A stretch of DNA of 64,000 bases from Hyphomicrobiales bacterium (GTDB taxonomy: Bacteria; Pseudomonadota; Alphaproteobacteria; Parvibaculales; Parvibaculaceae). The position numbers and the translations under genes were made by a program. The notes under the pieces are model-generated. The model was not told the origin of the DNA. It did not search any database and saw only the letters and a program-made list of their open reading frames with translations. Below are positions 53,692 through 63,639 of the stretch, in pieces (positions within the stretch are counted from its first letter, which is position 1; every line of letters starts with the position of its first letter). The stretch covers positions 310,001-374,000 of the forward strand of contig WGND01000003.1 in the NCBI GenBank assembly GCA_016124805.1, written 5' to 3'.

Positions 53692-54330
53692 ATGGTGGCA
53701 TCAAAGGGCCAGGCAACGCCAAGCAAGGAGGCCAGATCGGCCCCGGGCGGGCTCAGGGGCCTTGCCGCTGCGGAAGCCGAAGGCGTGAAGGCACGGGGTC
53801 TCCCCCCTGTTGAAAAGTGGAATCCGGACTTCTGCGGCGATCTGGACATGCGAATCGCCCGTGACGGCACATGGTTCTATATGGGCACGCCCATTGGCCG
53901 GGAACGGCTGGTGCGGCTTTTCTCCACGATTCTGCGTCATGACGCGGATGGCAAATATTATCTCGTGACGCCTGTCGAGAAGGTCGGGATCACGGTTGAT
54001 GATGCGCCCTTTCTTGCCGTTGTGATGCGGGTGGAAGGCGAGGGCCGCGAACAGCTGCTGCATTTCACCACCAATGTCGGTGATGAGACGATGGCGGGGG
54101 CCGATCACCCGATGCGTTTCGTGATGGATGCGGAAACGGGCGAGCCTGCGCCATATGTGCATGTGCGGGCGCGGCTGGAAGCGCTGATCAACCGGGCGGT
54201 CTTCTATGACCTTGTCGAAATCGGCACGGAAGAAATGCATGAAGGGGCCAAGTGGTTTGGCGTCTGGTCGGGCGGCATGTTTTTCCCCTTCATGAAGGCC
54301 GATGAGATGAAGGCGAAGGCGGAAAGCTGA
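53692..54330 (+). CDS. DUF1285 domain protein
   Basis: The 212-residue protein has the DUF1285 core: WNPDFCGDLDMRIARDGTWF, YMGTPIGRERLVRLFSTIL and YYLVTPVEKVGITVDDAPF, a two-lobed fold of unknown function found across proteobacteria. The ATG at 53692 is preceded by AGGAG. Its stop overlaps the start of the NUDIX gene by 1 nt. In alphaproteobacteria this trio (DUF1285, CoA-type NUDIX, CCA-adding enzyme) regularly sits opposite the MoxR operon. Confidence 0.9.
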   Translation: MVASKGQATPSKEARSAPGGLRGLAAAEAEGVKARGLPPVEKWNPDFCGDLDMRIARDGTWFYMGTPIGRERLVRLFSTILRHDADGKYYLVTPVEKVGITVDDAPFLAVVMRVEGEGREQLLHFTTNVGDETMAGADHPMRFVMDAETGEPAPYVHVRARLEALINRAVFYDLVEIGTEEMHEGAKWFGVWSGGMFFPFMKADEMKAKAES

Positions 54331-54983
54331 TGGAAGCCTATCGCGAACGGATTTTCTCGCGCATCGACGAGGCGCCACCGCCGCTGACCGTGCTGATGGG
54401 CGAGAAGGTGCCGCATGGCGACCACCAGCTGAACCCGGTCTCGGACAGTGATGGCTGGCTGGAACCTGAGGACCGCCCCAGTTTGCGTGCCGCAGCCGTG
54501 CTGGTGCCGATCATTGAGCATGCGCATGGGCCGTCCATATTGCTGACCCGGCGGGCAGACCATCTGGGCCAGCATTCCGGGCAGGTGGCGTTTCCCGGCG
54601 GCAAGGTCGACCCCGGCGAAAGCGTGGGCGAGGCAGCCTTGCGCGAGGCGGAGGAAGAGGTCGGTCTCGACAGGTCCTATGTGCAGCTTGCAGGCTATCT
54701 TGACCCCTATGAAACGGGCACCGGCTTTCGCATTGTGCCGGTCATCGGCTTTGTGCAGCCCGGTTTCACACTGACATTATCAGTCGATGAGGTGGCGGAA
54801 GCTTTTGAGGTGCCGCTCTCTTTCCTCATGAACCCCGACAATCATGAGCGACATTCCGTCATGTGGAAGGGGCGCCGTCGGGAGTATTACGCTATGCCCT
54901 ATGATGGCCATTATATCTGGGGGGCCACGGCGGGCATGCTGAAGAATATGTATGACCGGATTTTTGCACCCGAAAACGCATAA
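54330..54983 (+). CDS. CoA pyrophosphatase-like NUDIX hydrolase
   Basis: The 217-residue product has the UPF0035 mark LLTRRADHLGQHSGQVAFPG in front of the NUDIX box GGKVDPGESVGEAALREAEE with EVGL, and TGFRIVPVIGFV afterwards. This is the pattern of NudL/YeaB and human NUDT7/8 enzymes that split coenzyme A to phosphopantetheine and 3',5'-ADP. It lies between DUF1285 (1-nt overlap) and the CCA-adding enzyme (20 bp). The substrate is inferred from the family. Confidence 0.92.
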   Translation: MEAYRERIFSRIDEAPPPLTVLMGEKVPHGDHQLNPVSDSDGWLEPEDRPSLRAAAVLVPIIEHAHGPSILLTRRADHLGQHSGQVAFPGGKVDPGESVGEAALREAEEEVGLDRSYVQLAGYLDPYETGTGFRIVPVIGFVQPGFTLTLSVDEVAEAFEVPLSFLMNPDNHERHSVMWKGRRREYYAMPYDGHYIWGATAGMLKNMYDRIFAPENA

Positions 54984-55003
54984 GAAGAAAAGCAGGCAAA
55001 GCG

Positions 55004-56254
55004 ATGAGTGGCACCAAGGAACTGGCAAAAGCAATCTGGCTCAATGAACCCGATACACGTGCTGTCATGGACGCGCTGACGGGGGCAGGCGATGTCGCCC
55101 GCTTCGTGGGCGGCTGCGTGCGTAACACGCTGATGGGCGAAGAGGTGCGCGATATCGACATTGCGACAGTGCTGAAGCCCGAGCGCGCAATGGAACGCCT
55201 GGCTTCCAATGGCATCAAGGCGGTGCCGACCGGCATTGACCATGGCACGATCACGGCGGTGATGCCCTCACGCCATTTCGAGATCACGACCTTGCGCGTG
55301 GATGTGGCCAGCGATGGCCGCCATGCCGATGTGGCTTTCACGGAAGACTGGCTGGAAGATGCCAAACGGCGCGACTTCACCATCAATGCGCTTTATGCCG
55401 ATGCCGACGGCACGCTTTATGACCCGCTGAATGGTCGCGCGGATATTACTGCTCATGTGGTGCGCTTCATTGGCGATGCCGGGCAGCGCATTGAGGAAGA
55501 CTATCTGCGCATTTTGCGGTTTTTCCGCTTCCATGCCTGGTATGGCAAGGGCGAGCCGGATGATGCCTCGCTGCGCGCCTGCGCCGCAGGTCGCGAAGGC
55601 CTTAAGCAGCTTTCCGCCGAGCGCGTGCGCGAGGAACTCTTTGCGCTGTTGAAGGCTGATGCCGCCCCTGCCGTGCTGCGCCACATGGCGGCGTCCGGCA
55701 TTCTCCCGATCGTACTGCCCGAAGCCTCCAAGCTCGACAGGCTGGAGCGACTGGCCGCGATTGAAGCCAATCAGCTTTTCACCGAAGGCGACCCGGTCTT
55801 GCGTCTCGGGGCGATGGTCGATCTCGATGCCGCCGAGGCAACGCTTATGGCGGACCGCTTGCGCCTCTCGGGCAAGGATCGCGACCGGCTTGTCGCCATG
55901 CTGACCGACAAGACCAAGATCGTCTGTTATCTCTCCATGCGCGAAGTGCGCCGGGCGCTCTACAAGATGGGCCTGCAGCTTTTCAAGGATCGCACGCTGC
56001 TCGGCTGGGCAAGTGACGAGTTGGAACGCAATGCTTTTCAGTGGCGTGCGATGCTCGCCATGGCCGATAGCTGGGACCGCCCCGAGTTGCCACTGACCGG
56101 CGAGATGGTGAAGGCGGCAGGTGTGCCCGAAGGCCCTGAAATCGGCCGCGTGATCCGCGAGGTCGAGGAATGGTGGATTGATGCCGATTTCATTGAAGAT
56201 GAGTTCTCGATCATCGAGCGGCTGAAGGCGGTCGTGCAGGCGACTGTGTATTAG
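55004..56254 (+). CDS. cca: CCA tRNA nucleotidyltransferase
   Basis: This enzyme adds or repairs the CCA end of tRNA without a template. The 416-residue class II polymerase-beta-like protein has FVGGCVRNTLMGEEVRDIDI with the catalytic Asp50 and Asp52, then EITTLRVDVASDGRHADVAF, RRDFTINALYAD (the RRD nucleotide-choosing motif) and EEDYLRILRFFRFHAWYG. The length fits the bacterial-type enzyme without an HD domain. It ends the DUF1285-NUDIX-cca operon. The gene may serve repair mainly, since the tRNA-Met here already encodes CCA. Confidence 0.95.
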   Translation: MSGTKELAKAIWLNEPDTRAVMDALTGAGDVARFVGGCVRNTLMGEEVRDIDIATVLKPERAMERLASNGIKAVPTGIDHGTITAVMPSRHFEITTLRVDVASDGRHADVAFTEDWLEDAKRRDFTINALYADADGTLYDPLNGRADITAHVVRFIGDAGQRIEEDYLRILRFFRFHAWYGKGEPDDASLRACAAGREGLKQLSAERVREELFALLKADAAPAVLRHMAASGILPIVLPEASKLDRLERLAAIEANQLFTEGDPVLRLGAMVDLDAAEATLMADRLRLSGKDRDRLVAMLTDKTKIVCYLSMREVRRALYKMGLQLFKDRTLLGWASDELERNAFQWRAMLAMADSWDRPELPLTGEMVKAAGVPEGPEIGRVIREVEEWWIDADFIEDEFSIIERLKAVVQATVY

Positions 56255-56338
56255 TCGCAAAGTCCCGCGACATTCTGCCATAGCGCTGCGGCATCCGGGC
56301 ACGTTGGTTTTGGCATAAGGGCTCCATAGCTTTGGTCT

Positions 56339-57688
56339 ATGGAAAACGATCTCATCGAACGCTATGACCTACGCGTGCCGCGTTACACATCCTATCCTAC
56401 TGCGCCCCATTTCGGGCCGTCGGTCGACGGGGCTGTTTATGCCAAATGGCTGGGCGAGCTGAAACCGGAGACCGAGGTTTCGCTCTATCTCCACATCGCC
56501 TATTGCGCGCAGATGTGCTGGTTCTGTGGCTGCCACACCAAGGCCACGAAGCGCTACGCGCCGGTGCAACGCTATATGAAAGCGCTGCATGCCGAAATTG
56601 ATCTGATTGCCGGTCGTCTGCCTGCGCGCATGAAGCTGCGCCATGTGCATCTGGGCGGCGGCAGCCCCACAGTGCTCAAGCCGAAAGACCTGCGGCATCT
56701 CTTTGCGCATCTGCGCGAGCGGTTTGATGTTCTGCCGGATGCCGAAATTTCCATTGAGCTCGACCCGCGCACCACCACGCTCGACTATGTAAAAGCGATG
56801 GCCGATGTCGGCGTGACGCGCGCCTCTGTCGGTGTACAGGATTTTGATCCACTGGTGCAGAATACGATCAATCGCATCCAGTCCGCACCGCTCACCGCCC
56901 GCGTGATCGGCTGGCTGCGCGGCTATGGCATTGACGCCATCAATATGGATCTCTGCTACGGCCTGCCGTATCAGACCGTGTCGAGCCTGCTTGAGACGAT
57001 TGATCTCGCGCTTGCCATGGCGCCCTCGCGCATCGCGCTTTTCGGTTATGCCCATGTGCCCTGGATGAAGCGGCATATGCGTCTGATCCCGCTGGACAGC
57101 CTGCCCGACATGCGCGAACGCTGGGCGCAACATGAAGCCGCCGAACGTCATCTGAAGCAGGGGGGTTATGTGGCTGTCGGGCTTGATCATTTCGCACGGC
57201 CCGATGATGCGCTGGCGCAGGCTGCGCAGTCTGGTGATCTGCATCGCAATTTTCAGGGCTATACAACCGATGATGCGCCGGTCTTGATCGGGCTGGGGGC
57301 TTCTGCCATCGGGTCCCTGCCGCAGGGCTATGTCGCCAATGAAGTGGCGATTGAGCGCTATATCAGCGATGTCGATGAGGGCGTGTTGCCGATCAAACGC
57401 GGCGTGGCGGTGACGCAGGATGACTGTCTGCGCCGCGCCATCATTGAGCAGCTCATGTGCCGGATGGAAGTTGATCTTGATGAAGTTGCGGCGCGATTTG
57501 GCAGCAGCGGGGAGAGCTTTGCGCGGGAGCTTTCAGCGCTCTCTGCGCTGGAGGCCGATCACATCGTGCGTCGTGACGGGCACCGCCTTGTCATGACGGA
57601 TGAGGGCAAACCGCTGGTACGCGCCGTCTGCGCCGTTTTTGACAGCTATCTTTCGTCCGGTGCGGGGCGCCATTCCGCGGCTGTGTGA
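56339..57688 (+). CDS. hemN: Oxygen-independent coproporphyrinogen III oxidase HemN
   Basis: This radical SAM enzyme converts coproporphyrinogen III to protoporphyrinogen IX without oxygen. The 449-residue product has the iron-sulfur triad Cys56-x3-Cys60-x2-Cys63 with a following Cys65 (YCAQMCWFCGC), a true HemN mark. Other marks are YTSYPTAPHFGP, HLGGGSPTVL, GVQDFDPLVQNTINRIQ and LCYGLPYQT. The organism also carries the aerobic enzyme hemF convergently downstream, so haem synthesis is covered in both oxygen states. No convincing FNR box was found upstream. Confidence 0.96.
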   Translation: MENDLIERYDLRVPRYTSYPTAPHFGPSVDGAVYAKWLGELKPETEVSLYLHIAYCAQMCWFCGCHTKATKRYAPVQRYMKALHAEIDLIAGRLPARMKLRHVHLGGGSPTVLKPKDLRHLFAHLRERFDVLPDAEISIELDPRTTTLDYVKAMADVGVTRASVGVQDFDPLVQNTINRIQSAPLTARVIGWLRGYGIDAINMDLCYGLPYQTVSSLLETIDLALAMAPSRIALFGYAHVPWMKRHMRLIPLDSLPDMRERWAQHEAAERHLKQGGYVAVGLDHFARPDDALAQAAQSGDLHRNFQGYTTDDAPVLIGLGASAIGSLPQGYVANEVAIERYISDVDEGVLPIKRGVAVTQDDCLRRAIIEQLMCRMEVDLDEVAARFGSSGESFARELSALSALEADHIVRRDGHRLVMTDEGKPLVRAVCAVFDSYLSSGAGRHSAAV

Positions 57689-57734
57689 AGCCCATTCAGT
57701 TCGTCATGGTCCGGCTCGTCCGGCCAAGTCGTGG

Positions 57735-57757
57735 ATGCCCCGCATGAAGCGGGGCAT
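57735..57757. terminator. Hairpin between convergent hemN and hemF
   Basis: ATGCCCCGC / GCGGGGCAT is a perfect 9-bp stem with a 5-nt loop. There is no U-tract on either strand, so it is a weak or factor-aided bidirectional terminator. Confidence 0.5.
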
Positions 57758-57779
57758 GGCGTATTGATGGTGTCGCGCC

Positions 57780-58667
57780 TTATGGCCACTTCACTTCCGG
57801 TGGCATGGAGGACAGGATCGAGGCGACATTGCCGCCGGTCTTGAGGCCGAAGGTTGTGCCGCGATCATAGAGCAGGTTGAACTCGACATAGCGGCCGCGA
57901 CGGATGAGTTGTTCCTCGCGTTCCTCTGGTGTCCAGGCTTCGTTCATGTGGCGGCGCACGAGCCTGGGATAAACATCGAGAAAGGCGCGGCCCACGTCCT
58001 GCGTGAAGGCGAAATCCCGGTCCCAGTCGCCGCTATTGTGGTGATCGTAAAAAATGCCGCCGGTGCCGCGTGGCTCGTTGCGATGGGGCAGGAAGAAATA
58101 TTCGTCGCACCATTTTTTGAAGCGCGGATAATAATCGGCATCATGCGCGTCGCAGGCGGATTTCATCGCGGCGTGAAATTCAACCGTATCGGGATGATCG
58201 TCGCGGCGCTGCACATCCAGCACCGGGGTCAGGTCGCCACCACCGCCAAACCAGGTCTTGGTTGTCACGACATGGCGTGTGTTCATATGCACGGCGGGCA
58301 CGCGGGGGTTCTGCATATGGGCGATGAGTGAAATGCCGCTGGCCCAGAAGCGCGGGTCCTCCTCGGCCCCCTGCATCTGCTTGCGGAATTCTTCCGAAAA
58401 TTCGCCATGCACGGTCGAGATATGGACGCCGACCTTTTCAAAGACGCGCCCCTTCATGACCGACATTTCACCGCCGCCGAGATCTTCGCTGCCATCGCCG
58501 CGCTTCCAGGGGGTGCGTTCGAAGCGGCCCGCCGGGCGTTCGGCATAGGGGCCGGTGAGTTCGTCCTCGATCTTTTCAAACTCGGTGCAGATGAGATCGC
58601 GCAGCGCGCGGAACCAGGCGGTGGCCTGCTGCTTGTGGGCTTCGATCTGGTCGCTCATGTCGCTCAT
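57780..58667 (-). CDS. hemF: Oxygen-dependent coproporphyrinogen III oxidase HemF
   Basis: HemF uses O2 to decarboxylate coproporphyrinogen III to protoporphyrinogen IX. The 295-residue product has the family core: [56 protein letters not shown], and [20 protein letters not shown] near the C-terminus. Length and motifs are normal. GGAGAG lies upstream of the ATG; a second Met three codons later is also possible. It is downstream of trmL on the same strand (26 bp) and convergent with hemN. Confidence 0.96.
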   Translation of the reverse strand: MSDMSDQIEAHKQQATAWFRALRDLICTEFEKIEDELTGPYAERPAGRFERTPWKRGDGSEDLGGGEMSVMKGRVFEKVGVHISTVHGEFSEEFRKQMQGAEEDPRFWASGISLIAHMQNPRVPAVHMNTRHVVTTKTWFGGGGDLTPVLDVQRRDDHPDTVEFHAAMKSACDAHDADYYPRFKKWCDEYFFLPHRNEPRGTGGIFYDHHNSGDWDRDFAFTQDVGRAFLDVYPRLVRRHMNEAWTPEEREEQLIRRGRYVEFNLLYDRGTTFGLKTGGNVASILSSMPPEVKWP

Positions 58668-58693
58668 GGGGGCTCTCCTGCTTCTTTTGTGCC

Positions 58694-59167
58694 CTACATA
58701 CCCGTCTGTGGGGCAGGCGGAAAGCCATCCGTCTGCCGCAGGGCCTCGCCCAGCACCATGGCCGCGGCAATCGCCACATTGAGGGAGCGGGCAGGGGGCT
58801 GCATGGGGATGGTCACGGCGGCGTCCACGGCCTGATGGACCGCCTCAGGCACGCCGGCGCTTTCACGCCCGAGAATCAGCGTGTCCCCGGCCTCAAAGGC
58901 AAAATCACAATAAGGACGGGCGGATTTGGTGGTCAGCAGCACGAGGCGACCGGTCTGGCTGCGGGTGGCATGGAAATCGGCCCATGAATTATGCCGGGTC
59001 ACCCGGGCCAGCGGGCCATAATCAAGGCCTGCGCGTTTCAGCCGCGTATCCGACCAGATGAAGCCGCAAGGCTCGATAATATCCACAGATACGCCAAGAC
59101 ATGCCCCCAGGCGGATCAATGTGCCTGTGTTTTGGGGGATGTCAGGTTCGAATAGGGCGAGGTGCAT
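58694..59167 (-). CDS. trmL: tRNA (cytidine/uridine-34-2'-O)-methyltransferase TrmL
   Basis: TrmL methylates the ribose of the wobble nucleotide in tRNA-Leu isoacceptors, using SAM. The 157-residue SPOUT enzyme shows [20 protein letters not shown], the conserved [12 protein letters not shown] and [20 protein letters not shown] that make the trefoil knot. The ATG at 59167 gives the standard short form; the open frame extends 19 codons upstream. It is followed by hemF, and both may share a transcript. Confidence 0.93.
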   Translation of the reverse strand: MHLALFEPDIPQNTGTLIRLGACLGVSVDIIEPCGFIWSDTRLKRAGLDYGPLARVTRHNSWADFHATRSQTGRLVLLTTKSARPYCDFAFEAGDTLILGRESAGVPEAVHQAVDAAVTIPMQPPARSLNVAIAAAMVLGEALRQTDGFPPAPQTGM

Positions 59168-59428
59168 GGGCAGACCATAGACGGAACGACGCATGGGACG
59201 AGATGACATGCGACCATGCGTCATCCTGCCACAGCCTCAGCGGGGCTGGACAATGTTGCGATTGGATGCCACAAAACTGGCGCATGGGGGCGCGAAAGCG
59301 AAGGATTCGTGGGTCTTTCGTTCTCCCGATCAGTTTTGAGCTATTCTGCCTGACATTCCCGTCCGGGAAGCGCGTCTTTCTTCAGGACGACAGGGCAGAA
59401 CTGGCCAGTTCAACGAGGAGACTTGACC

Positions 59429-59968
59429 GTGGCAGATATCCACGCGGAAGAGCCAACACGGCGCGATTTCCTTTATGTGGCAAGCGGATCCTTCGTCGCG
59501 GTTGGCGCGGCGTTTGCTGTCTGGCCGCTTATTGACCAGATGAACCCCGACGCTTCGGTCCTGGCGCTTGCCTCGATTGAAGTCGATATCTCGTCGGTTC
59601 CCGTGGGTCAGGAAATCACCGTCAAATGGCGCGGCAAACCGGTATTCATCCGTCATCGTTCGGAAGAAGAAATCGCGGCGGCTGAGGCGGTCGATGTGTC
59701 GACGCTGAGAGATCCGCAGACCGATGATGCGCGCCTGGTGGACAATCCGGAAGGCAAGCTGGCCAAAGACTGGCTCGTGGTGATCGGCATCTGCACCCAT
59801 CTGGGTTGCGTGCCGCTTGCCTACAAGGGTGAGTATGACGGCTATTTCTGCCCGTGCCATGGTTCGGTCTATGACACGTCCGGCCGCATTCGCAAGGGTC
59901 CAGCACCGCTCAATCTCGAGGTGCCGCCCTATAAATTTGTTTCAGACACAAAAGTCCAGATCGGCTGA
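59429..59968 (+). CDS. petA: Ubiquinol-cytochrome c reductase Rieske iron-sulfur subunit
   Basis: PetA carries the 2Fe-2S cluster that takes the first electron from ubiquinol in the bc1 complex. The 179-residue product has a twin-arginine segment ([20 protein letters not shown]), one membrane anchor, and the cluster motifs CTHLGC (122-127) and CPCH (141-144). The start is a GTG at 59429 with GAGGAG 8 nt upstream; the TTG two codons earlier is too close to that site. It is followed by petB with an 11-bp gap. Confidence 0.96.
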   Translation: MADIHAEEPTRRDFLYVASGSFVAVGAAFAVWPLIDQMNPDASVLALASIEVDISSVPVGQEITVKWRGKPVFIRHRSEEEIAAAEAVDVSTLRDPQTDDARLVDNPEGKLAKDWLVVIGICTHLGCVPLAYKGEYDGYFCPCHGSVYDTSGRIRKGPAPLNLEVPPYKFVSDTKVQIG

Positions 59969-59979
59969 GGGGGCGTTCC

Positions 59980-61248
59980 ATGAGCGGTGAGAGCACCTAT
60001 AATCCAGGCAACGGTTTTACGCGCTGGCTTGACGCGCGTCTGCCCGTCATGCGTCTGGTCCATGATTCCTTCGTCGATTATCCGACGCCCAAGAATCTGA
60101 ATTACTGGTGGACCTTTGGCGGCATTCTTTCGCTTTGCCTCGGCATCCAGATCATTACCGGCATCATTCTCGCGATGCATTATGTGCCCAGCACCGATCT
60201 GGCTTTTGCCAGTGTCGAGCACATCATGCGCGACGTGAATTTTGGCTGGCTCATTCGTTATACCCACGCCAATGGCGCGTCGATGTTCTTCATCGCCGTC
60301 TATATCCACATGTTCCGCGGCCTTTACTACGGTTCCTACAAGGCGCCGCGCGAAGTGCTCTGGATTCTCGGCGTGCTGATCTATCTTCTCATGATGGCAA
60401 CGGCCTTCTTCGGCTATGTGCTGCCATGGGGCCAGATGAGCTTCTGGGGTGCGACGGTGATCACCAACCTCTTTGGTGCCATTCCGGTGGTGGGCGAGTC
60501 AGTCCGCACTTGGCTCTGGGGTGGTTTCTCCGTTGGCGATCCGACGCTGAACCGCTTCTTCTCGCTGCATTACCTCTTCCCCTTCCTGATTGCCGGTGTC
60601 GTCGTGCTGCACGTCTGGGCACTGCATGTCACGGGGCAGAACAATCCATCCGGTGTCGAGGTCAAGGACCCCAAGAAGGACACAGTGCCCTTCACGCCAT
60701 ACGCGACCATCAAGGATGGTTTCGGCATGTCGGTCTTCCTGATCCTCTTTGCCTATTTCGTGTTCTTCAATCCCAACGGCCTTGGCGAGCCTGACAACTA
60801 CATTCTTGCCAACCCGCTCAAAACACCGCCGCATATCGTGCCGGAATGGTATCTGCTGCCCTTCTACGCGATCCTGCGTGCCGTGCCCGACAAGCTGGGT
60901 GGCGTGCTTGCCATGTTTGGCGCGATTGCCGTTCTTTTCGTGCTGCCCTGGCTCGATACATCAAAGGTCCGTTCGGCGCGTTTCCGTCCGCTTTACCGCC
61001 AGTTCTTCTGGATTCATGTTGTGGTTTGCATCGTGCTCGGCTGGTGCGGTGCACAGTCACCCGACAAGATCCTGATCCATGTGGGTGAGGGCGGCTTTGA
61101 CGTGACTGATCTGTCCCGCATTCTGGCCATTTACTACTTCCTGCATTTCCTTGTGATTTTCCCCGTTCTGGGTCTGAAAGAAAAAACCAAGGCGCTGCCG
61201 GACAGCATCGCGGATTCGGTGCTTGGTAAATCTGCGGCCAAAGCGTGA
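59980..61248 (+). CDS. petB: Cytochrome b of the bc1 complex
   Basis: The 422-residue integral protein binds haems bL and bH and forms the quinol oxidation and quinone reduction sites. Visible marks are [60 protein letters not shown] with His, and FLGY-like [15 protein letters not shown]. The PEW loop reads [14 protein letters not shown]. Eight helices fit the normal length. It lies between petA and petC; its stop falls inside the spacer before petC. Confidence 0.97.
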   Translation: MSGESTYNPGNGFTRWLDARLPVMRLVHDSFVDYPTPKNLNYWWTFGGILSLCLGIQIITGIILAMHYVPSTDLAFASVEHIMRDVNFGWLIRYTHANGASMFFIAVYIHMFRGLYYGSYKAPREVLWILGVLIYLLMMATAFFGYVLPWGQMSFWGATVITNLFGAIPVVGESVRTWLWGGFSVGDPTLNRFFSLHYLFPFLIAGVVVLHVWALHVTGQNNPSGVEVKDPKKDTVPFTPYATIKDGFGMSVFLILFAYFVFFNPNGLGEPDNYILANPLKTPPHIVPEWYLLPFYAILRAVPDKLGGVLAMFGAIAVLFVLPWLDTSKVRSARFRPLYRQFFWIHVVVCIVLGWCGAQSPDKILIHVGEGGFDVTDLSRILAIYYFLHFLVIFPVLGLKEKTKALPDSIADSVLGKSAAKA

Positions 61249-61265
61249 GAGGGGGAGACAGTCAT

Positions 61266-62078
61266 ATGAGCAAGATTGGAAAAATCAGGATGCGCTCCCT
61301 GCTTGTGCTGCCCGTCATCGCGGCAGCGGCTCTTGGTGCCATGACGCTCACCGCCTCGTCGGTGAAGGCGTCGGGCGGCGAAGCCCATATCGAAGAGATG
61401 GACTGGTCGTTCAATGGCCCGTTCGGCACCTTTGACCGTGACCAGCTGCGTCGTGGCTACAAGGTCTATAAGGAAGTCTGCTCTGCCTGCCATTCGATGG
61501 AATATATGCATTTCCGCAATCTGGCCGAAAAGGGCGGACCGGAATTCACCGAAGGCCAGGTCAAGACGATTGCTTCGGAATATACGGTGGAAGATGGCCC
61601 CGATCAGGCTGGTGACAGCTTCGAGCGTCCGGGCGAGGGCAAGGATCGCTTCCCGTCGCCCTATCCCAATGAGGAAGCAGCTGCGGCCTCGCTGGGTGCT
61701 GCGCCACCCGATCTCTCGGTCATTGCCAAGGCACGTGAAGGCGGTCCGGATTATATCCATGCCCTTCTGATCGGCTATGAAGAAGCGCCGGAAGGCGTGA
61801 GCGTCCCCGCCGGTGGTTATTACAACCCGGTCTTTACAGCAGGCAGCGGCGTCATCGCCATGCCCCCGCCACTCGTTGAGGGGCAGGTGGACTATGAAGA
61901 CGGCACGCCCAACACGGTTGAGCAGATGTCCGAAGACGTCTCGGCCTTCCTGATGTGGACAGCCGAACCCAAGATGGAACAGCGCAAGCGCCTCGGTTTC
62001 CAGGTCCTGCTCTATCTCATCGCGCTCTCGGGTCTGCTCTACTTTGCCAAGCGCAAGGTCTGGTCAGACGTTCACTGA
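61266..62078 (+). CDS. petC: Cytochrome c1 of the bc1 complex
   Basis: PetC passes electrons from the Rieske protein to soluble cytochrome c. The 270-residue product has a signal peptide (VLPVIAAAALGAMTLTASSVKA), the covalent haem motif CSACH (Cys72, Cys75, His76), the likely axial Met in GVIAMPPPL, and a C-terminal anchor (FQVLLYLIALSGLLYFAKRK). The ATG at 61266 follows GGGGGAGA; an upstream in-frame Met would overlap petB. A strong terminator ends the petABC operon. Confidence 0.96.
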   Translation: MSKIGKIRMRSLLVLPVIAAAALGAMTLTASSVKASGGEAHIEEMDWSFNGPFGTFDRDQLRRGYKVYKEVCSACHSMEYMHFRNLAEKGGPEFTEGQVKTIASEYTVEDGPDQAGDSFERPGEGKDRFPSPYPNEEAAAASLGAAPPDLSVIAKAREGGPDYIHALLIGYEEAPEGVSVPAGGYYNPVFTAGSGVIAMPPPLVEGQVDYEDGTPNTVEQMSEDVSAFLMWTAEPKMEQRKRLGFQVLLYLIALSGLLYFAKRKVWSDVH

Positions 62079-62100
62079 TCTGACATAAAAAACATCAAGG

Positions 62101-62129
62101 AAAAGGGTCTCTTCGGAGGCCCTTTTTTT
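62101..62129 (+). terminator. Rho-independent terminator of petABC
   Basis: Stem AAAGGGTCTC / GAGGCCCTTT (one T-G pair) closed by a UUCG tetraloop, then seven T. It lies 22 bp downstream of petC. Confidence 0.92.
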
Positions 62130-62198
62130 GTTGTTTGGCCGCAAACTTTGTTAGTGTCCGCCAAATTCGGCAGGCGGATAGATGCAGTGGAGGCCATG

Positions 62199-63089
62199 AT
62201 GGCAAAGACCATATTGGGTGTGATTGGTGGCAGCGGGGTCTATGAGTTCCCGGGGCTGAAGAATGAGCGCTGGGAAGCGGTTTCCACGCCCTGGGGCGCA
62301 CCATCCGACGATCTGCATTTCGGTACGCTGCCGACCTCGCGTGGTGACGTGGACATGGTGTTCCTGCCGCGCCATGGCCGTGGCCATACGCAGTCGCCAA
62401 GCAGCATCAATTACCGCGCCAATATCGATGCGCTCAAGCGCGTCGGCGTGACAGACATCATTTCCGTTTCGGCGGTTGGCTCGCTGCGTGAGGAATTGCC
62501 GCCGGGCACCTTCGTGATTGTCGACCAGTTTATCGACCGCACATTCGCGCGCGAAAAATCATTCTTCGGGCCGGGCTGCGTTGCCCATGTTTCGATGGCG
62601 CAACCGGTCTGCTCGCGGCTCGGCGACCACATGGAAGCGGCCTGCCGCCATAACAAAATTCCGTTCAAGCGCGGCGGCACCTATATGGTCATGGAGGGCC
62701 CGCAATTTTCAACGCTGGCTGAGTCCAATCTTTATCGGTCCTGGGGCTGCTGCGTGATCGGCATGACCAACATGCCCGAAGCCAAGCTCGCGCGCGAAGC
62801 CGAGATCTGCTACGCGACGGCGGCTATGGTGACGGATTTCGACTGCTGGCATCCCCATCATGATGCCGTCGATGTCTCGACTGTCGTGCGCATTCTTGGC
62901 GACAATGCCGAGAAGTCGCGCGTCATGCTGCGCTCGGTTGTGGAAAGTTTCGGTCCTGAGCGCACGCCGTCACCGCAGGGCATTGAACATGTGCTCGATA
63001 CCGCATTGATTACGGCGACGGAAAAACGTGACCCGGCTGTTTTGAAAAAACTCGATGCGGTCGCAGGCCGTGTATTGGGCAAAGTCTGA
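62199..63089 (+). CDS. mtnP: S-methyl-5'-thioadenosine phosphorylase
   Basis: MtnP cleaves methylthioadenosine with phosphate to adenine and 5-methylthioribose-1-phosphate, the first step of methionine salvage. The 296-residue product has GVIGGSGVYEFPGLKNERWE, LPRHGRGHTQSPSSINYRAN, VSAVGSLREELPPGTFVIVD, and GPQFSTLAESNLYRSWGC with MTNMPEAKLAREAEICYATA. The ATG at 62199 follows GGAGG; the ATG directly before it is too close. It is followed by apt and mtnA, which use both of its products. Confidence 0.94.
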   Translation: MAKTILGVIGGSGVYEFPGLKNERWEAVSTPWGAPSDDLHFGTLPTSRGDVDMVFLPRHGRGHTQSPSSINYRANIDALKRVGVTDIISVSAVGSLREELPPGTFVIVDQFIDRTFAREKSFFGPGCVAHVSMAQPVCSRLGDHMEAACRHNKIPFKRGGTYMVMEGPQFSTLAESNLYRSWGCCVIGMTNMPEAKLAREAEICYATAAMVTDFDCWHPHHDAVDVSTVVRILGDNAEKSRVMLRSVVESFGPERTPSPQGIEHVLDTALITATEKRDPAVLKKLDAVAGRVLGKV

Positions 63090-63100
63090 GGACGACAAAA

Positions 63101-63628
63101 ATGGATATCAAAGAATTCATCCGCACCATTCCGGATTATCCCAAGCCCGGCATCATGTTTCGCGACATCACGACGCTGCTCGGCAGCGACAAGGGGTTTC
63201 GCGCCGCGATTGACGGTCTGGTGGCGCTGCATGAAGGTGCGCATTTCAACGCGGTGGCAGGGATTGAGGCACGCGGCTTCATTCTGGGCGGCGCGGTTGC
63301 CCATCAGCTTGGCCTCGGTTTTGTGCCGGTGCGCAAAAAGGGCAAGCTGCCCCATGAAGTGATTTCGGAAGAATATGCCCTAGAATATGGCACTGACTGC
63401 GTGGAAATCCACAAGGATGCCGTTCATGCCGGTGACAGGATTTTGCTGATTGACGATCTGATTGCGACGGGCGGCACGGCGGCAGCGGCCGTCAAACTCA
63501 TTGGCCGGGCCGGTGCCAATGTCACCGGCGCGAGTTTTGTGATTGAATTGCCTGAACTCGGTGGCCGTCAGGTGCTTGAGGCCATGGATATCGAGGTGCT
63601 GTCACTCTGTTCCTATGACGGACATTAG
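63101..63628 (+). CDS. apt: Adenine phosphoribosyltransferase
   Basis: Apt makes AMP from adenine and PRPP. The 175-residue enzyme has FRDITTLLGSDKGFRAAIDG, AGIEARGFILGGAVAHQLG, VPVRKKGKLPHEVISEEYAL and the PRPP-binding loop ILLIDDLIATGGTAAAAVKL. It lies 11 bp after mtnP and 11 bp before mtnA. This order ties adenine released by MtnP directly to AMP recovery. Confidence 0.96.
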   Translation: MDIKEFIRTIPDYPKPGIMFRDITTLLGSDKGFRAAIDGLVALHEGAHFNAVAGIEARGFILGGAVAHQLGLGFVPVRKKGKLPHEVISEEYALEYGTDCVEIHKDAVHAGDRILLIDDLIATGGTAAAAVKLIGRAGANVTGASFVIELPELGGRQVLEAMDIEVLSLCSYDGH

Positions 63629-63639
63629 GGGGCGCAGGT

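Noticed and set aside
56290-56338. FNR/Anr box upstream of hemN
   Set aside because: TTGG and ATAA words occur, but there is no TTGAT-N4-ATCAA dyad.
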